Of a DNA stretch of 64,000 nt, positions 7,886 to 21,800 are shown one piece after another (position 1 is the first letter of the stretch; the number at the start of each line of letters is the position of its first letter). The notes under the pieces were generated by a model, which saw only the letters and a program-made list of their open reading frames with translations, had not been told where the DNA came from and ran no database searches. Source of the stretch: an uncultured Clostridia bacterium (lineage in GTDB: Bacteria > Bacillota > Clostridia > Christensenellales > UBA1242). The stretch is taken from contig CAKVHI010000005.1 of the NCBI GenBank assembly GCA_934747965.1, forward strand, positions 47,780 to 111,779, in the 5' to 3' direction. Made by a program: the position numbers and the translations under genes.

Positions 7886-8137
7886 ATGGGTAAAAATGAA
7901 ATAATAAATATTGCAAATTATATTTTTGATAATAAATTAACGATTCGTGCAGGAGCAAAAATTTTTAATGTTCCAAAAAGCACGCTTCACTATAATGTGT
8001 CGAAAAAATTAATAAATATTGATTATGGTTTGTATTTAAAACTTCACAATTATCTTCAAGAAAATTTTAATGAGAAACATTTGCGCGGTGGAGAAGCAAC
8101 CAAACAAAAATATAAAAAATACCATAAAAAACAATAA
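7886..8137 (+). CDS. spoIIID: Stage III sporulation transcriptional regulator SpoIIID
   Basis: 83 residues matching SpoIIID: an N-terminal helix-turn-helix (LTIRAGAKIFNVPKSTLHYN, about 19-38), a middle helical part, and the hallmark basic segment HLRGGEATKQKYK near the C-terminus that contacts DNA beside the HTH. In Bacillus SpoIIID switches sigma-E gene expression in the mother cell and helps turn on sigK. The ribosome site AAAGGGG precedes ATG 7886. Its presence indicates a spore-forming or recently spore-forming lineage. A strong terminator follows. Confidence 0.92.
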   Translation: MGKNEIINIANYIFDNKLTIRAGAKIFNVPKSTLHYNVSKKLINIDYGLYLKLHNYLQENFNEKHLRGGEATKQKYKKYHKKQ

Positions 8138-8186
8138 TTTATGTTTAGTTTCGCTTGATTTGTTCAAAAATTATGCGAAAAAATGC

Positions 8187-8223
8187 AAAAAAAGAGCACA
8201 TTTTAAGTATGTGTTCTTTTTTT
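8187..8223. terminator. Bidirectional terminator between spoIIID and the convergent gene
   Basis: A7-GAGCACAT, loop, ATGTGTTC-T7: the stem has A-rich and T-rich flanks on both sides, so it can stop transcripts from spoIIID and from the convergent gene at 8248-8802. Confidence 0.85.
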
Positions 8224-8247
8224 ATATTGAGTTTATAGTCATATTTG

Positions 8248-8802
8248 CTATTTTTTAAGTTGTTTATTATAGGCATTTTCTAGGCCTTCTAAAGATTTGC
8301 TTAATGAAAAAAGATAATCACGCTTAAGATTTTTTTTGCTCTTCAAATAATTTATTGTTCTTATTTGCTCATACTCATTCAGATATTGGGCTTTGCACAG
8401 AGCCTCTTGTGCGTTTTGACGAGTTTTATAAAATTTATATTTATTTATGTTGGTCAAAATTAATTTATTTTCTTTTATATTTGTTTTAAAAAATAAAGCC
8501 AAATCTCCAAAATAGGCAACACGAATATAAATGTCGCCGTTATCAACTTTTTCGATTTTATACTCTGTATCATCCAAAACACATTTTTTGAAAAATTCTT
8601 TTACTGTTATAAAAGTTTTAGTGTTTAAATTTTCGGTTATATCAATTTTTTTTATAATGATTTTATTATTTTTGGTGTAAGAGTATGCTTCAACATATTC
8701 TTTTTTAGCATCCAAAATATAAACTGGCTCGTTAAAATTTTCTTTGTCGACAAAGAGAGTGTTTATAACAAAATTTTTCTTTAATTTGTTTAAATATTTC
8801 AT
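8248..8802 (-). CDS. Hypothetical cytoplasmic protein
   Basis: 184 residues, lysine- and asparagine-rich, no signal peptide or membrane segment. The first 110 residues look like mixed alpha/beta (for example EPVYILDAKKEYVEAYSYT and IYIRVAYFGDLALFFKTN); the last 60 are helical and basic. I recognise no family or catalytic motif. Start ATG 8802 is supported by AAAGGAAC about eight bases upstream. It is read toward spoIIID and shares its terminator; ttcA lies upstream on the same strand, separated by 108 bases without a clear terminator. Confidence 0.7.
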   Translation of the reverse strand: MKYLNKLKKNFVINTLFVDKENFNEPVYILDAKKEYVEAYSYTKNNKIIIKKIDITENLNTKTFITVKEFFKKCVLDDTEYKIEKVDNGDIYIRVAYFGDLALFFKTNIKENKLILTNINKYKFYKTRQNAQEALCKAQYLNEYEQIRTINYLKSKKNLKRDYLFSLSKSLEGLENAYNKQLKK

Positions 8803-8910
8803 ATAATTTGTTCCTTTAATGTTAATTATTTTTTTGTTTTTAATAAAATTGACTAGTTATTGTTTTATAACTTATTTTTGCGTTATGCGTTGATATTTTT
8901 GATTTAAAAT

Positions 8911-9645
8911 TTACTTTTTATTTTTGCTTTGAAAATATTTATCATAAAGATTATAACTTTCTGGACTTGTTATTGCACGGAATGTTCGGTCGATAGAAAT
9001 AGGTATATCTTTTTTGATTTGTTTTAGCAAATTTTTTATAAATTCTCGTTGAGTTTTGTGATTTGCTGGACAGCAATTAAAAAACACGGGCATAGTTTTA
9101 GATTCATTTATAGTTTCATGTTCATCAATAAAAATCATTGGTCTTATAACTGTTAAATTTATGTTGGATAGATGCATGATAGGGGCAAAAGTCGAAAGTC
9201 TGCCTTCATAAAACATACTCAAAAAGAATGTTTCTATCAAATCATCTTTTGTGTGTCCTAGTGCCACCTTGTTACAACCCAATTCTTTTGCTTTTGTGTT
9301 TAAAATTCCTCTTCTTAATTTTGCACATAATGAACAAGGATTTTTTTCTTTTCTTTCAGCAAAAACAATGTCATATATTTGGCTTTTTATAACCTTAAAC
9401 TCAACATTCAAACTTTCACAATATTTTTGAACTTTGCTGTAGTCGCTCTTTCCGTCAAAAAGGTCAACAGATAGGGCAATTAAATCGAATTTTTGTGGTG
9501 AAAAACGCCTATAATTTGCAAGAAGTGTTAGCAAAACAAGACTATCTTTTCCGCCAGATAAACCAACTGCAATTTTGTCATTATCTTCAATTAAATTGTA
9601 TGTTTCAACGCATTTTCTGAATTTGCTTAAAAGTTTTTGTAGCAT
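8911..9645 (-). CDS. TtcA-family tRNA thiolation protein (PP-loop ATPase)
   Basis: 244 residues with the PP-loop SGGKDS (30-35) that adenylates the target base, a CSLC pair (C103, C106) and a third cysteine region CCPANHKTQRE (190-200). This is the layout of TtcA/TtuA enzymes that insert sulfur into tRNA through an iron-sulfur cluster, TtcA at C32. ALGHTKDD (127-134) is the usual second motif. It could equally be one of the related clostridial TtcA-like proteins of unknown specificity. The gene has no ribosome site; ATG 9645 lies six bases after a -10 box, predicting leaderless translation. Confidence 0.85.
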   Translation of the reverse strand: MLQKLLSKFRKCVETYNLIEDNDKIAVGLSGGKDSLVLLTLLANYRRFSPQKFDLIALSVDLFDGKSDYSKVQKYCESLNVEFKVIKSQIYDIVFAERKEKNPCSLCAKLRRGILNTKAKELGCNKVALGHTKDDLIETFFLSMFYEGRLSTFAPIMHLSNINLTVIRPMIFIDEHETINESKTMPVFFNCCPANHKTQREFIKNLLKQIKKDIPISIDRTFRAITSPESYNLYDKYFQSKNKK

Positions 9646-9651
9646 GAAGAT

Positions 9652-9680
9652 ATTTTAATCAAAATTGTTGAATTTGTAAA
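9652..9680 (-). promoter_or_regulatory. Promoter of the ttcA-like gene (leaderless configuration)
   Basis: Leftward TTTACA (9680-9675), 17-base spacer, TAAAAT (9657-9652), six bases ATCTTC, then ATG. No Shine-Dalgarno sequence fits between -10 and start. Confidence 0.75.
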
Positions 9681-9723
9681 GAAATTTTTTAGGGTTTTTA
9701 ATTTTTAATATCTTTAAATTTGT

Positions 9724-9753
9724 TTGACAAAAATCGCCTATTAATTTTATAAT
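9724..9753 (+). promoter_or_regulatory. Promoter of the first giant lipoprotein gene
   Basis: TTGACA (9724-9729), 18 bases, TATAAT (9748-9753), giving a leader of about 70 bases that ends in the ribosome site GAGAGGAAA. A second TATAAT further downstream (about 9763) is an alternative -10. Confidence 0.7.
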
Positions 9754-9831
9754 TATATAAATTATAATATAATTGTGAATTTATGTTATAAAACTTGCAA
9801 TTATAAACAAAATAATTTTGAGAGGAAATTT

Positions 9832-12800
9832 ATGAAATTAAAAAAAATTTTAACAATTTTGGTATTTTCAGTTTTGGCTTTTACAGGCGCTGTTTTTGGG
9901 TGCAAAGATAAATATGCAAATTTCAGTATTCAAGTTAATGGTCAAAATGAAATTACATTAAGAGCGGGCGACTATGCAACTGATGAATACCCTAACTCAA
10001 GAGAAATTGAAATTTTAATCAAAAATGCGCCAAACAATAATTGTCGTAATATTTCATATTCTGTTTCTCAAAATAATATTGTTTCGATTGAAGAAATTTC
10101 ATCTACAAGTAAGGATATTAAAAGGTACAAAATAACGGCACTAGACAATATTTCGGCTTTTGAGCCTTCAACAGTTATAACTTTCAAAACTTCAGAGGGA
10201 AACAAAAGTTGTGATTTGAAAGTTAATGTTCAAATTCCTCTTCAATCTATTTCGGCAAATTTGGCTTACAATTCTTTTGTTGTAAGCGATAATAAGCCTT
10301 ATTATATTGACGCTTCAAAGGCACTTACTTATTTTCCTAAAAACACAACAGATAGAGATGTTGAGTTTAGTTTAGTTGAAGGCCTTATTGATGGTGTAAC
10401 TTTAACTTTAAACGGCGAGATTAAAGTTGATGAAGAAAAATATTTTGGTCAAGAAAATATTTCTGGCAAAATAAAAGTTAGAGCAACAAGCAAAACAAAA
10501 AGTGAAAGTTATGCTGATTTTTATGTTTCAGTTTTAAGAGATATTAAATTGAGTGATTTAACACTAGGTTATGACTTAAATGGCGTTAAATATTCTTACA
10601 GTGGGGATGTAAGTGAAGAAGAAGAGAATTATGAAAATTCTATTTCGTTTTTAACAAAAAATGGAATAACTTTATCTAGCAATGTAAATGAACTTAAAAA
10701 TGCAAATTTTAGTGTTAAAATTAATGAGTCATTTGGCTTAAATTTTGAACAAATTGAAACTAAATTTGAAAGTTTAATTCTATCAAATATTTTGGTGGAA
10801 TCTAATTACTCAAAAGATGACAATAACACAAAAAATTACATAATTTACACAAAAAATCCCGGAAAAGATGTTTTGAATATTACAATAAAATATAAAAGTG
10901 TTGAAAATTATTCAAAAGAAATTCAAATTCCGGTAACCGTGCTTGAATATCCAACATCACTTGTTGTTAATAACAATGCTGGCGAAAGATATGATATTTT
11001 TGATTACTACAAAAACAATGTAAGAGGTCAAGAGTTTGCTGTAAGCATTTCTCAAATCGGTGCTTACAATGATAAGTTTAAAGTTTTGATTTCAGAAGAA
11101 GATTTTAATTTTGTTGAAATAAGATACCAAGATGAATTGTTAGGTTATAATGAATTGACAAGCAGAGCATTTGCGAATAACTCTAGTTTGTTTGTTATTG
11201 CTAAAGAAATTCAAAACGAAACCAAAGAAATTAAGTTAACATTTTATTCGGATATATTGAAAGATAAAAATTTAGAAGAAATTACAGATGATTTTAACAA
11301 AAAATTAATCAAAGAAATTTCTTTAAATTTGGTGCCAGGGGTTAGAAGTTTGAGTTTTGAAACTCAAATTAATCAAAAAGAAACTTTTTATCTTGAAAAG
11401 TCAAACAAAGAGTTTAATGTTCCTTTTGTTGTAAATAACTCAACAAATGGAATTAAATCCTTAAATGAATTTATTAACCTTGAAATTGTTAGTGGCGAAG
11501 ACTTGGTTGAAATTTCAAAAGATGTAGATCAAGGCAAATTTGTTTTGAAAAGCAAAAATAAAACAGGGCTAGTTGAGTTTTATTTGAAAAGTCAAAATGG
11601 AATTGAAACAGCTCATAAAAAATTGCTTATTTATTCTGGACTTGATGACAGTCAAACAAATCCTTTTGAATTTGTTTTGTCAAGTAGCAACATAAAAACA
11701 GTTGTTAATGAAAACAACGAAACAAAATATTACATTGGCTCGACTTACGGCAAAAACTCAGCAAACTTTAATGTTTTAAACAAATATGATGCAACTATTT
11801 ATAACGCAGAAATTAAAAGCAGTAATAATGCTGTTAAAGCAACAGTGCTTGATGCTGAAAACTTATTATTTAATTTGTATGCAAGCGAAAATATTGAAGA
11901 AAAAGTTACAATTACTGTAACAATTTGGGTTTATAATGATTTTGATAAAGTAAACGAAGACGGCAATTTATGCAAAAAAATTGAAATAGATTTTGATATT
12001 TATACTTATGAACCTTTACAATCTGTTAAATTTAACAATGGTCAGTTGTTTGACAGAATTACTTTAACAGACGGCGAAGGTCTTGATGTGGATAGCTTAA
12101 ACAACAAACTTAATATGCTTGACTTGAATAAACTTATAAACATTCAAGGGACAACAACAAATGTTACAAAAAAAGTGATTTTTCCTTCTGAATTAATCGA
12201 AGGTGCAGACTATGATGTTGAAAACAAAGATGAATTGTTTGATGCAATATATTTTCATGTTTACAAAAATCATCAAAATAAATTCATTGATGGAAAATTT
12301 GTTTTTGGATTGACGATTGAAGTTTATGATTTGGTAGGAAGCAATGAGTCTTATAGACTAACACTAACAGTTGAACTAAAAGAACAAACAAAGCCCGAAA
12401 AAGTTGTGATTAAGAATAACGGCGGATTTGTTTATTTAGATAATCTTGGAAATGGACTATCTCAAATTGAAGCCGAGGTTGTTGGTGAAAATCGAAAGGA
12501 AGCAACCAACAAAAACTTATACTTTAAGATAGTTGACGGAAACAGCATTGTTTTGGATAATAACACAGGTGTTGTTACTGCTCAATCTGCGGGTATAACA
12601 AAAATTAGGGTTTATGCAAAAGCAAGTAAATATTCATCTAGTGGCGACTATTCAATTTTTAGCGATGTTTATGTTGTTAGTGCAGACGGAAGCAAAAGTT
12701 TTCCTTACATTTTGCAAAATAATCAATTTATTGAAAATAGTTATTACACACTAAATGAAAATGTCGTGTTAAATTCTAGTCTTTCTTTGAATATAAAAGG

Positions 12801-15800
12801 AATTGACGGAAAGTTTAGATATGCAAAATATTCAAATCTTTATGATGAAAATGCAACTTATAGTTTGATTTTTAATGGAACAGGTAGTGTTTTTGAAAAA
12901 GAAGAATTTGTTGGAGAATTAGAAAACTTAAATGTTATTTATAACAAAAATTCAATCACAATAAATTCCAAAAATTTTGGGCTTATTGCCTCTAAAAATT
13001 CGGGAACTATAAAAAATGTCAATTTGATTGTAAACAGTCTAACAATTCATAACAACGCAGAAAATAATAACATTGGCTTGTATTTTGCCGAAAATGTTGG
13101 CAACATTGAGAACTGTACTATAAGCTCTGCTGAAAGCGACTATGCAAGTATTTTGATTGACGGAAAAGGAGCAAATTTTGGTGGTTTTGTTGCAATAAAC
13201 AAAAAAGATGGCGATAAGTGTGGAAGCATAACATCGGGCTTTGACTTTTTAAAAACTAACAACCACAGTGTGGCAAGATTAAGAATTATTGACCTTACAA
13301 GTGCTCAAGACCATTGCGTTGCTGGCTTAGTTTCAGAAAACAGCGGAAATATATCAGGTGTTCAAATTGAAGCAAAAATTGAAAGTAATGCAAAATTTGT
13401 TGGGGGAATTGTTGGTAAAATTGTCAGTGAAAACATTAAATATAAAAACTTACACTTTAACGGAAGCCTAATATCAAAAAATGCAAACTCTGTTGTTGGC
13501 GGGATAAGTGCCTATGTTTCAAGCAATTTTAGTGAAGATGGCACAGATTTTAATTTAATTTTTGTTGAATTTACAGAAAGCATTGCTGATAATAGCACAC
13601 ACTTTTCTGGTCATACAGTTGGTGGATTGTTTGGAAGTGTTAATTTTGGTGGTCAAAACAGAACTAATGTAAAATATGCTTATGCTCAAAATTTTGCAAA
13701 AGTTGGTCAAAATTCATCAAATTTGAAAGGCGATGTTGTTGGAGGTCTTGTTGGAACAAATGCAAGTTTGTTGAACATAACCGCTGTTTATAGTGATGTT
13801 AAAATTTTGTGTGAAAAAGATGCAAAAGGTGCTTTTGTTGGTGCTATGAAAGCGAATACTGAAATAGACAATGCTTACAGTTATGTTACAGGTGTTGACA
13901 GTTTGTTTGGCGAAAGAGAAGAAAACAAGATTTTAAAACTTGTAAAAATTTATTCAACAACTTCTAAGCAAGAGAAACTTTCAAATGATAATTTTGTTAG
14001 TTTCTTTGATAAAGATAATTATGCTAGTGTTTTAACTTTAAAAAATGGAAATGGTGAATTTGTTTTTAACGACAACAAATATTTTGCTTGCTTTAGCGCT
14101 CAAAATGGTGGCTTACCTTATCTTGTATATAATGAAACTGACGGCTTTAAAAAGTTGATGACGGTTGTTGCAACAAGTATTAATGCAAGATTTGTTGTTA
14201 AAAATGCGGTTGAAAACAGTAATAATGAATATGTGTATGGAAATGCTGAAAACATTATTGTTGTTAAGGATGATGAACTTAATAAGGCAGTGATTTATTT
14301 TAACAAAAATTTGCAATTTAATGTTGAAGATATTTTAAATATAACCACAACTCCTTATGATGCAAACAAAAATTTTGAGTTTAGAAGTTTGAATAATAAT
14401 GTTTTGTCTATCGTTAATGGAAAACTTATCATTAATTCTGTAGGAAATGCAACAGTTGAAATTTCTTCTAAATATAACACTAATGTTAAGACTTATGCTT
14501 ATATTTCGGTGGTTGATAAGATTGAAACTTTTGAAGTTGAGAATAAAATTGTTATTGCAAATGGAAAAACTAAAGAAGTTAATGCAAAAATTTTGCCAAA
14601 AACCGCAAATAATGGTTTGTATTTTGTGGTTACATCTGACCTTGCTGATAAAATTTTGATTAACAACAAACAAGTGCAAGAGAATGTTGTTTATCACTTA
14701 GATTCAAGAACAGTAATCACAGCACTTGACACCTGCAAGGGAATAATTAAAGTTTATCCTCTAACAATGGTTAAATTTGGCGAACAAGACTATGTGTTTA
14801 TTGATTTCGTAAACAAAAAAGAAATAGATTTTAGCGTTATTAATAGTGCAAAGAGTGTTGTGGCATCAGTTAATTCAATTATTGTTCCTGAAAACGAGAA
14901 ATTGGAATTTGAAGTTTATGTCGATTGCACAGAAAGTGAGAACGACCAACAACTAAAATTTGATGACATAGAAAATCTTACAAAATATTTTGAGATTGAT
15001 GCTAGCAAAATAGAAGTAGGCTTAAATTCAACAAAATTTGTGGTTAGCGTTAAGGCTAAAGATTTGGCACTTTCACAGGACCAACCTTTCACATTTATTA
15101 TTCATCATGTTTTAAGTGGCGAAATATCCGATGCTTTTGCAAAAGTAGATGTTGTGCTAAAAAGCTCTAAACTTCAAAGTGTTGAACTAAATCATTTCTC
15201 AAGCAGTGTTACTTATTACAAAGACTACGATATTATAAACAAAGAAACTATTCCTAATTTTAACATCGTTAAAGGCAATTATGGTGTTCTTAGCATAAAT
15301 TTATACCCAAGTTATGCTAATGTAACAAACATTGATGTAACAAGCTCTATTCAAAATGGACACAGAATTAACTTTTCACAACTAAAACTTGAAAGCGAAA
15401 ATAAACTTACAGTAACTTCATGTAAAGACACATTGTGGACAGGTATAAAACTTAATGTAGACCGAGATGAAATAAAAGAAAATGGCGGAAACTTGTTTGT
15501 TGCAACCCTTCTTACAACAGATATTTTAGATGACACAGTTTTCACTATTACAGTTACTTGCTATAACTCACTTGGTCAAAAATATGAGCCAGTTTCTATC
15601 AATTTGAAAGCCAAGGCATTAACAACTTTAATGCTAACAAACCCTAATGGGAGTGATGAATTTTTTGCTCCAAGAGGTGGCGAACTAAAAATTGATGTAA
15701 ATCCTATTAATATGGATGAAGATTTTAAGATTGGTGCTGAAAACTTTGAATTTACCATTGAAGATAGGAATTTAAATCAAGTTACATTTAATGGAAATGT

Positions 15801-18800
15801 AACCGAAAAGAACGGATTTAACTTTTTGTATGATAAAGAAACAAAGTCTTTGTTTGGTTATAAAATTGAAAATGGGCAACTTGTTGTTTTGAGTGATCTT
15901 CAAAACAAACGAAACACAATTTTGAAAATCACACCTAAGTATAAGTCTTTTGTTTATGGTAAAGAAACAGAAAGCGTGGGTGCAAGCATTGAGGTTAAAG
16001 TTGTAGATTTCTTTGTTGAAGGAATTTCAGTTTCTGATAGTAGTGATAATATATTGAAAAATTCTTTAGGCAATTCAACAATTTTGAAAGCAGATTTGTT
16101 GGTTAACAGTTGCAAAGAATTTAAATATTTGGATTCTAATTCAAACGAAATTTCTGGCTTTAGTTATGAAGGCGGACAAGTAATTTTTGATAATTTATCT
16201 CGAGAACTTGAATTGTCAAATATAAATTTAAGCATAGAATCATTAACAAATTCCATTTCAAAATCTAACTATTCTTGGAACTTAATCACACAAAATTCAA
16301 GTGGAAATTTGATTTATAACAACATAAAAGAAAACACAACATACACAAATTTCTTGGTAAACAAAGATGATAGCGGATTCTATTATGTGATTGGTAAAAA
16401 TGTTTCAGAAAACAGGATGATTGTTAAAGCAAATTTAAGTTATGAAAATGGTCAAGTTTTGTTAAAACAAAATTCAGATTATGAAATTTCATCCGAATTT
16501 ATGCTTGACATCAAAACTCAATCAAGTTTAGATAATCCTCTTCCTATATATTCTGCAAATGATTTTTCACAAATGCTTGCGGGTGGTGATTACATTTTGA
16601 TGAATGATATTACTCTTGATGAAAACTTTGCTGGAATAGATACTGAAATTTCAAGTTTTGACGGAAATAATAAAACAATTAACATTCAATCTTTCTTGAT
16701 TTCAAGCACAAACCAAACCAATTTAGGTTTGTTTAACGAGATTAAAGAAAACACAATAATTAAAAACTTAAAAGTTAATATTTTGCCTTCTCTATGTTAT
16801 GCTGAAAATGATTATTTCTATGGTTTAAATATTAATGCTCAAATGCTAAATAGTTTAAACTTTGGTGTTATTTGTGGCGTAAACAAAGGCGTTATTACAA
16901 ATTGTAAGGTTGTTAACAACAATTTCAAAATCGTTAATAATGCAAATGTGTTTGGTGAACTTAAAATTTTTGTTAATGTAAACGAAAACATAGAAGCCTT
17001 TGTTGGTGGCCTTGTTGGTGTGAATGAGGGTTATATAACAAATTGTGGCGTTGGATTGAATAGCAATGATTATAGCAATTCAATGATTATTGAATCTAAA
17101 GCTCAAATGGGTGGTCTTGTTTCTGTAAACAGCAAAAAAATTGCTGGAAGTTATGTTTTGAACACAGCAATTTATAATAATTCTTTAAGCAAAATCACAG
17201 GCGGATTTGTGTCTGAAAACCAAAATGGCGCTGTTATTTCAACAAGTTATGTTCAAGGTTACAGCGAAAAACCTTTGGAAATCCATGAATCTTTGAAAGA
17301 TGGTGGAATTTTTGCAAATGGCAATGTCGGCGGTTTTGTTGCAATAAATGAAGGTAATGTTAAAGATTGCTATTCTAATATATTGATAAGCACAAATAAA
17401 CGCTCAAGTGGATTTGTTTATGACAATTCTAACGGCTATGTAGAAACTTGTATAAGTCTTTCTAATTCATCAAGTAAAACACAAAGTTTTAGACCTTTCA
17501 CAGGAAATGATGAAGAAAATATAAGTTTAAACAACTACGGCATAAAATATTGTTACTATAAATCTGAAGAAAGTGATTTGAATGGTGGCGAAGGCGAGTT
17601 TGATGAACCAGCAAATGGAATTATGAATTTTTCAGATGCAAGTTATTTTGAAGGCTTTATTTGTGATGACACAGAAAGCTCAATTTGGTCATTTAACAAA
17701 AACTTAATGCCAAGACTTGTTGATGCTGATAAAAATATTGTTTGCGAGCGAGAACTTATAAATTCTGTTTCTAGTCAAACAGAAAAGTATCAGTATATAT
17801 ATATTAATAATAATATAGGAATCTTAAATAATCCTATAGTAGTTAGCACTACAGAACAATTCTTTGACGCTTTAACAAACGAAAATAATTTGTATTCTTA
17901 TTATTTTAATGGAAAAATTAGAAAAACTAACATAAATTACAATTATATTAGCATTGTTAAAGATTTAGATTTATCAAAAATAATTGATAAAAACAACAAT
18001 GAAACAAACACAACAAATGAAGTGCAAAAATTGCAAGATATAATTTTTGCTGGTAATTTGAATGGAAATAGCATGCTTTTAGAAAATATCACTATTACCG
18101 CTAAAAATGATAAACTAAAATATTCTTCATTTGGATTGTTTAAACAAATTGGTGTTGAATTAACTTACGATAATAGTTTAAAAATTGGTAATGAAAAATT
18201 AGATAAAGATAACTGTTCGGTTATTAAAAATGCTTACTTTGAAATTGACGGTATTTCGGCAACTATTACAAAAACTGTTGGAACACTAAGTGGTGAAGTG
18301 ATAAACTCAAAACTATATAACATTAATATTTACAACAATAATAATGTTGTGGTTACTGGAAACAACATTGTTGGTGGTGTTGCAGGAAGAATAAGTGGAA
18401 ACAGTTTCGTTAAAGGCGTAAGCAGTAATTTAAGCGTTAAAGCAACATTTGAAAATAAAACTTCAAACTATGACTATTTAGTAGCAAATTCTAAAAAAGT
18501 TTATAGATATGCTTATAATAGTGTTGAAGATAACATAAACGAAAACGCAAATATTGTTGGTGGTATATTTGGCGTTGTTGATATTTATCAAACGCAAATC
18601 AAAAATTTTACACAACATTCTGACGGCTCATCTTATTATCTTGATGCTGAAATTACAAGGGATAATGACTACTTGTTTGATAATGCTAATATTCAGTTTA
18701 CTCAAGTCAGCGGAAATGTTCAGTTAACTGGAGATATCGTTGGCGGATTGTTTGGTTATGTTTTAAATGGAAGCAAAATTTATGACGCTAAATTCGTTCT

Positions 18801-21800
18801 TAACGAATCAAACACTCAAAATTTAATTGCGGGTTATGCAGTTGGTGGTGTTGCTGGCATAAACAAAGGTTTAATTTCTTATGCGACTGTTGAAACACAA
18901 CTTTTAAGACAAAGAGTTATAGACAAAACAAGTCAAGATGGTTATTTAACAAGTTATTTGTTTAGTAATGCAAACAACAAAGCTTATTTTGTTGGCGGAC
19001 TTGTTGGCGTTTTACAAAACGGAGTGTTAAATTATTCATACAGCAAAGCAAACATAACAGCAAAAAACAGTAGGTTTGTTGGGTCATCTGTTGGGGCATT
19101 TATCAATTCAAGAATAGAATATGTTTATGCAAATTCTTATCTTGAAGCACAAGATGAAGATGTTCAAAATGGAGTTATCCTTACTCAAAAAGGATACGCC
19201 GGATTTATTGGAACAATTACTGATTTCTCTAACTCAAGTCGAATAAGTCATGCTGTTTCAATAATAAGAAACACTAAAAATTCAAATAAGTTTAATCTTT
19301 CAAAATTTGTTGGATATAATCAATGCAAAAATATTGACGGCAGTAAAATAAACTTTGAATATTCAAACGATGTTGAAGAAATTGATGTTGTCGGTGGAAA
19401 TAGTTTTGAAAACAACGGCGTTGGTTATTCTTATAACAAATATATAACCTACGATTCGGGAACATTTAATGGCTATAGCAATTCTGATTGCTTTGTAAGA
19501 ATAATAAATAAAGACACTTTCTTTAGATTGACATATAACAAAAAAGGCTCAGTAACAGAAATTAATAATGAAAATGATCTTAGAAATATGTTTTCTAATG
19601 GTGAATGTGTTTTAACAAAAGATATTTATTTAACTTCTCCTTGGGAGCCTATTAGTGAATTCAAAGGTAGTTTCTATAGTGCAAAAAGAGAAAACAGACA
19701 AGAAGGTCAAAGTGAGTACTACAAAATTTACAACCTAACGATAAACGAAAAATCAAAAAATGTTGCAAACAATGTTGGTTTCTTTGCTTCAACAAGTGGT
19801 GCAACAATAAGTAACATAACTTTTGTTGTTGGCTCTAATTTTGTTGATCCGGGAGATGGTCAAGACCCAACAGAAACTGATCCTAATTGGGGTAGTGATA
19901 ATTCCAAAGATAAAATTAGGCGAGGCATTAATATCATAAATACTAATGTTGAAAGAAGTTATGCTTTAGGAATTTTAAGTGCTCAAGATAACGGCTCAAA
20001 AATAACAAACATAACACTAGAATTTAGTGAAATTAATGATAGCACTGACACAAATGTAATTTTGACAAATTTAAATTATGTTGGTGGTTTGATTGGAAAA
20101 GCTGTTGACACAAATATTGACGGTGTTACAATCAAAAATTTAAGTTTGAAACGAACAACAACTAAAAATTTTGATGCTTATGTTGGCGGTTTAATTGGAT
20201 ATGTTAAAAACACCAATAGTGAAGATATTAAAAACATATCATTTGTTGGAAATAATAATGTTTATAATCTTCAAGGAAAAGAAAATGAGCGTAGTTATGT
20301 TGGTGGTTTGTTTGGTCAAATTATAAATTCGAAAATAGATGGCTTTAGTGTTTTGAAAGAAGATTCAAAACTAAGTGTAACTCACAACGCAAACGGAGTG
20401 TCAGGTGCTAGAAGCAATGTTCATGTTGGTGGCGTTGCTGGAAATATCCAAAATGTTGCTCTTTCTAAAATTATATTGAACGAAACTAGCGTAGAGTTTA
20501 CAAACACTTATAACAATCTTAACAGCGTATATGCTGGCGGTGTTGCAGGTTATGCACAAGAAGCAAACTATGAAGATATTATTGTTCCAACATCTTCAAG
20601 TGTAGTTGTTTTAGATAACTCACAAACAAGCACATCATCAAACTTTGTTGGTGGTTTGTTCGGACAATCTGTTGGTGGAACACTTAAAAATGTTCTTTGC
20701 AGTGCAGAAGTAAGTTTGGAAGCAATTTCATCAAATGGTCAAACTAATGTTGGTGGTTTGATTGGCAGAAACGGTAATAAAAATAATGACAAGTTTATTA
20801 AAGGAACAACATTAAACAATATAATCTGTCGAGGCACGATTATTGTTAAAGACAAAGGTAAAAGTGATTGCTGTATTGGTGGCTTAATTGGTTATAACAT
20901 TGAGGCAGATATGCAAGATTCTGTGTTCCTAGGCAGTGTTAAATATTTCGTTCAAAAATTAGAAAATATTGGTGGACTTGTTGGTGCTAATAAAAATCGT
21001 TATAAAAATGAAAATGGCTTTGATTTAGATGGTAAAGATAACAATAATAAAAACTTTAATGGCTGTTTCTTTGTTGAGGACCTTGCATTATTGCCTGCAA
21101 GGAATGTAGAGTATGCTGAATATAGCATTGATAATAAAGGAATTGTTAGTTGTGTGGGCGTTGTTAAATATGCTGATTTCGTGGATGAAAGCAACAAGAT
21201 TTTGACAAACCGAAATAATGATAAAATTAGTTGTCTTGACAAAGTTAGAAGTATTTTAAACAACATTTCTTCAATAGAAAATTTTGAGGATATATCTGAA
21301 ATCAATGGGGAAACTATAACCTTTAAAGAAGGAAGTGTGTTTAATCCTTACATTATTTCTAGCGAAGAAAATCTAAAAGATTATAAAGAAGATAAATATC
21401 ATTTGATTAAAAAAGATGATTTACAAATTTCAACAACTATAAACAAAGTTGATGAAAATGGCATAAGTTTAGATTTTAATGCAATTATTATTGGTAATGG
21501 TAATAAAATCATTTTAAATAGCACATCTTTTGCACAGAAAATAGCGAAAAATGGCGTTATTAGTGGTGTTCAATTTGAACTTGCAGGAACAGATAAAACA
21601 ACATTTAATGGCAATGAATTTGTAAATAATGTAAGTTTTATTATTGCAAATGAAAATAGCGGTGTTATTTATAACTGTGCAATAAAAGGCAATATGTATG
21701 TTGATAACAAATCAGTTGCTCCTGTTGTGATTAAAAATGCAGGAATCATTAATGTTGTTTCAAGTATGTCGCATATTGTTGTGAAAGGGTTAACTATAGA

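Noticed and set aside
8855..8872. Inverted repeat AGTTAT/ATAACT between two leftward genes
   Set aside because: Short, with a partly T-rich loop and no clear promoter context; expected by chance in AT-rich DNA.
9775..9831. GTG start extending the first giant lipoprotein
   Set aside because: It would place 19 residues before the lipoprotein signal peptide and ignores the GAGAGGAAA site before ATG 9832.
14113..15758. Several reverse-strand frames within the giant genes
   Set aside because: They are shadows of repetitive, strongly biased coding sequence with no ribosome sites, and their translations show low-complexity content.
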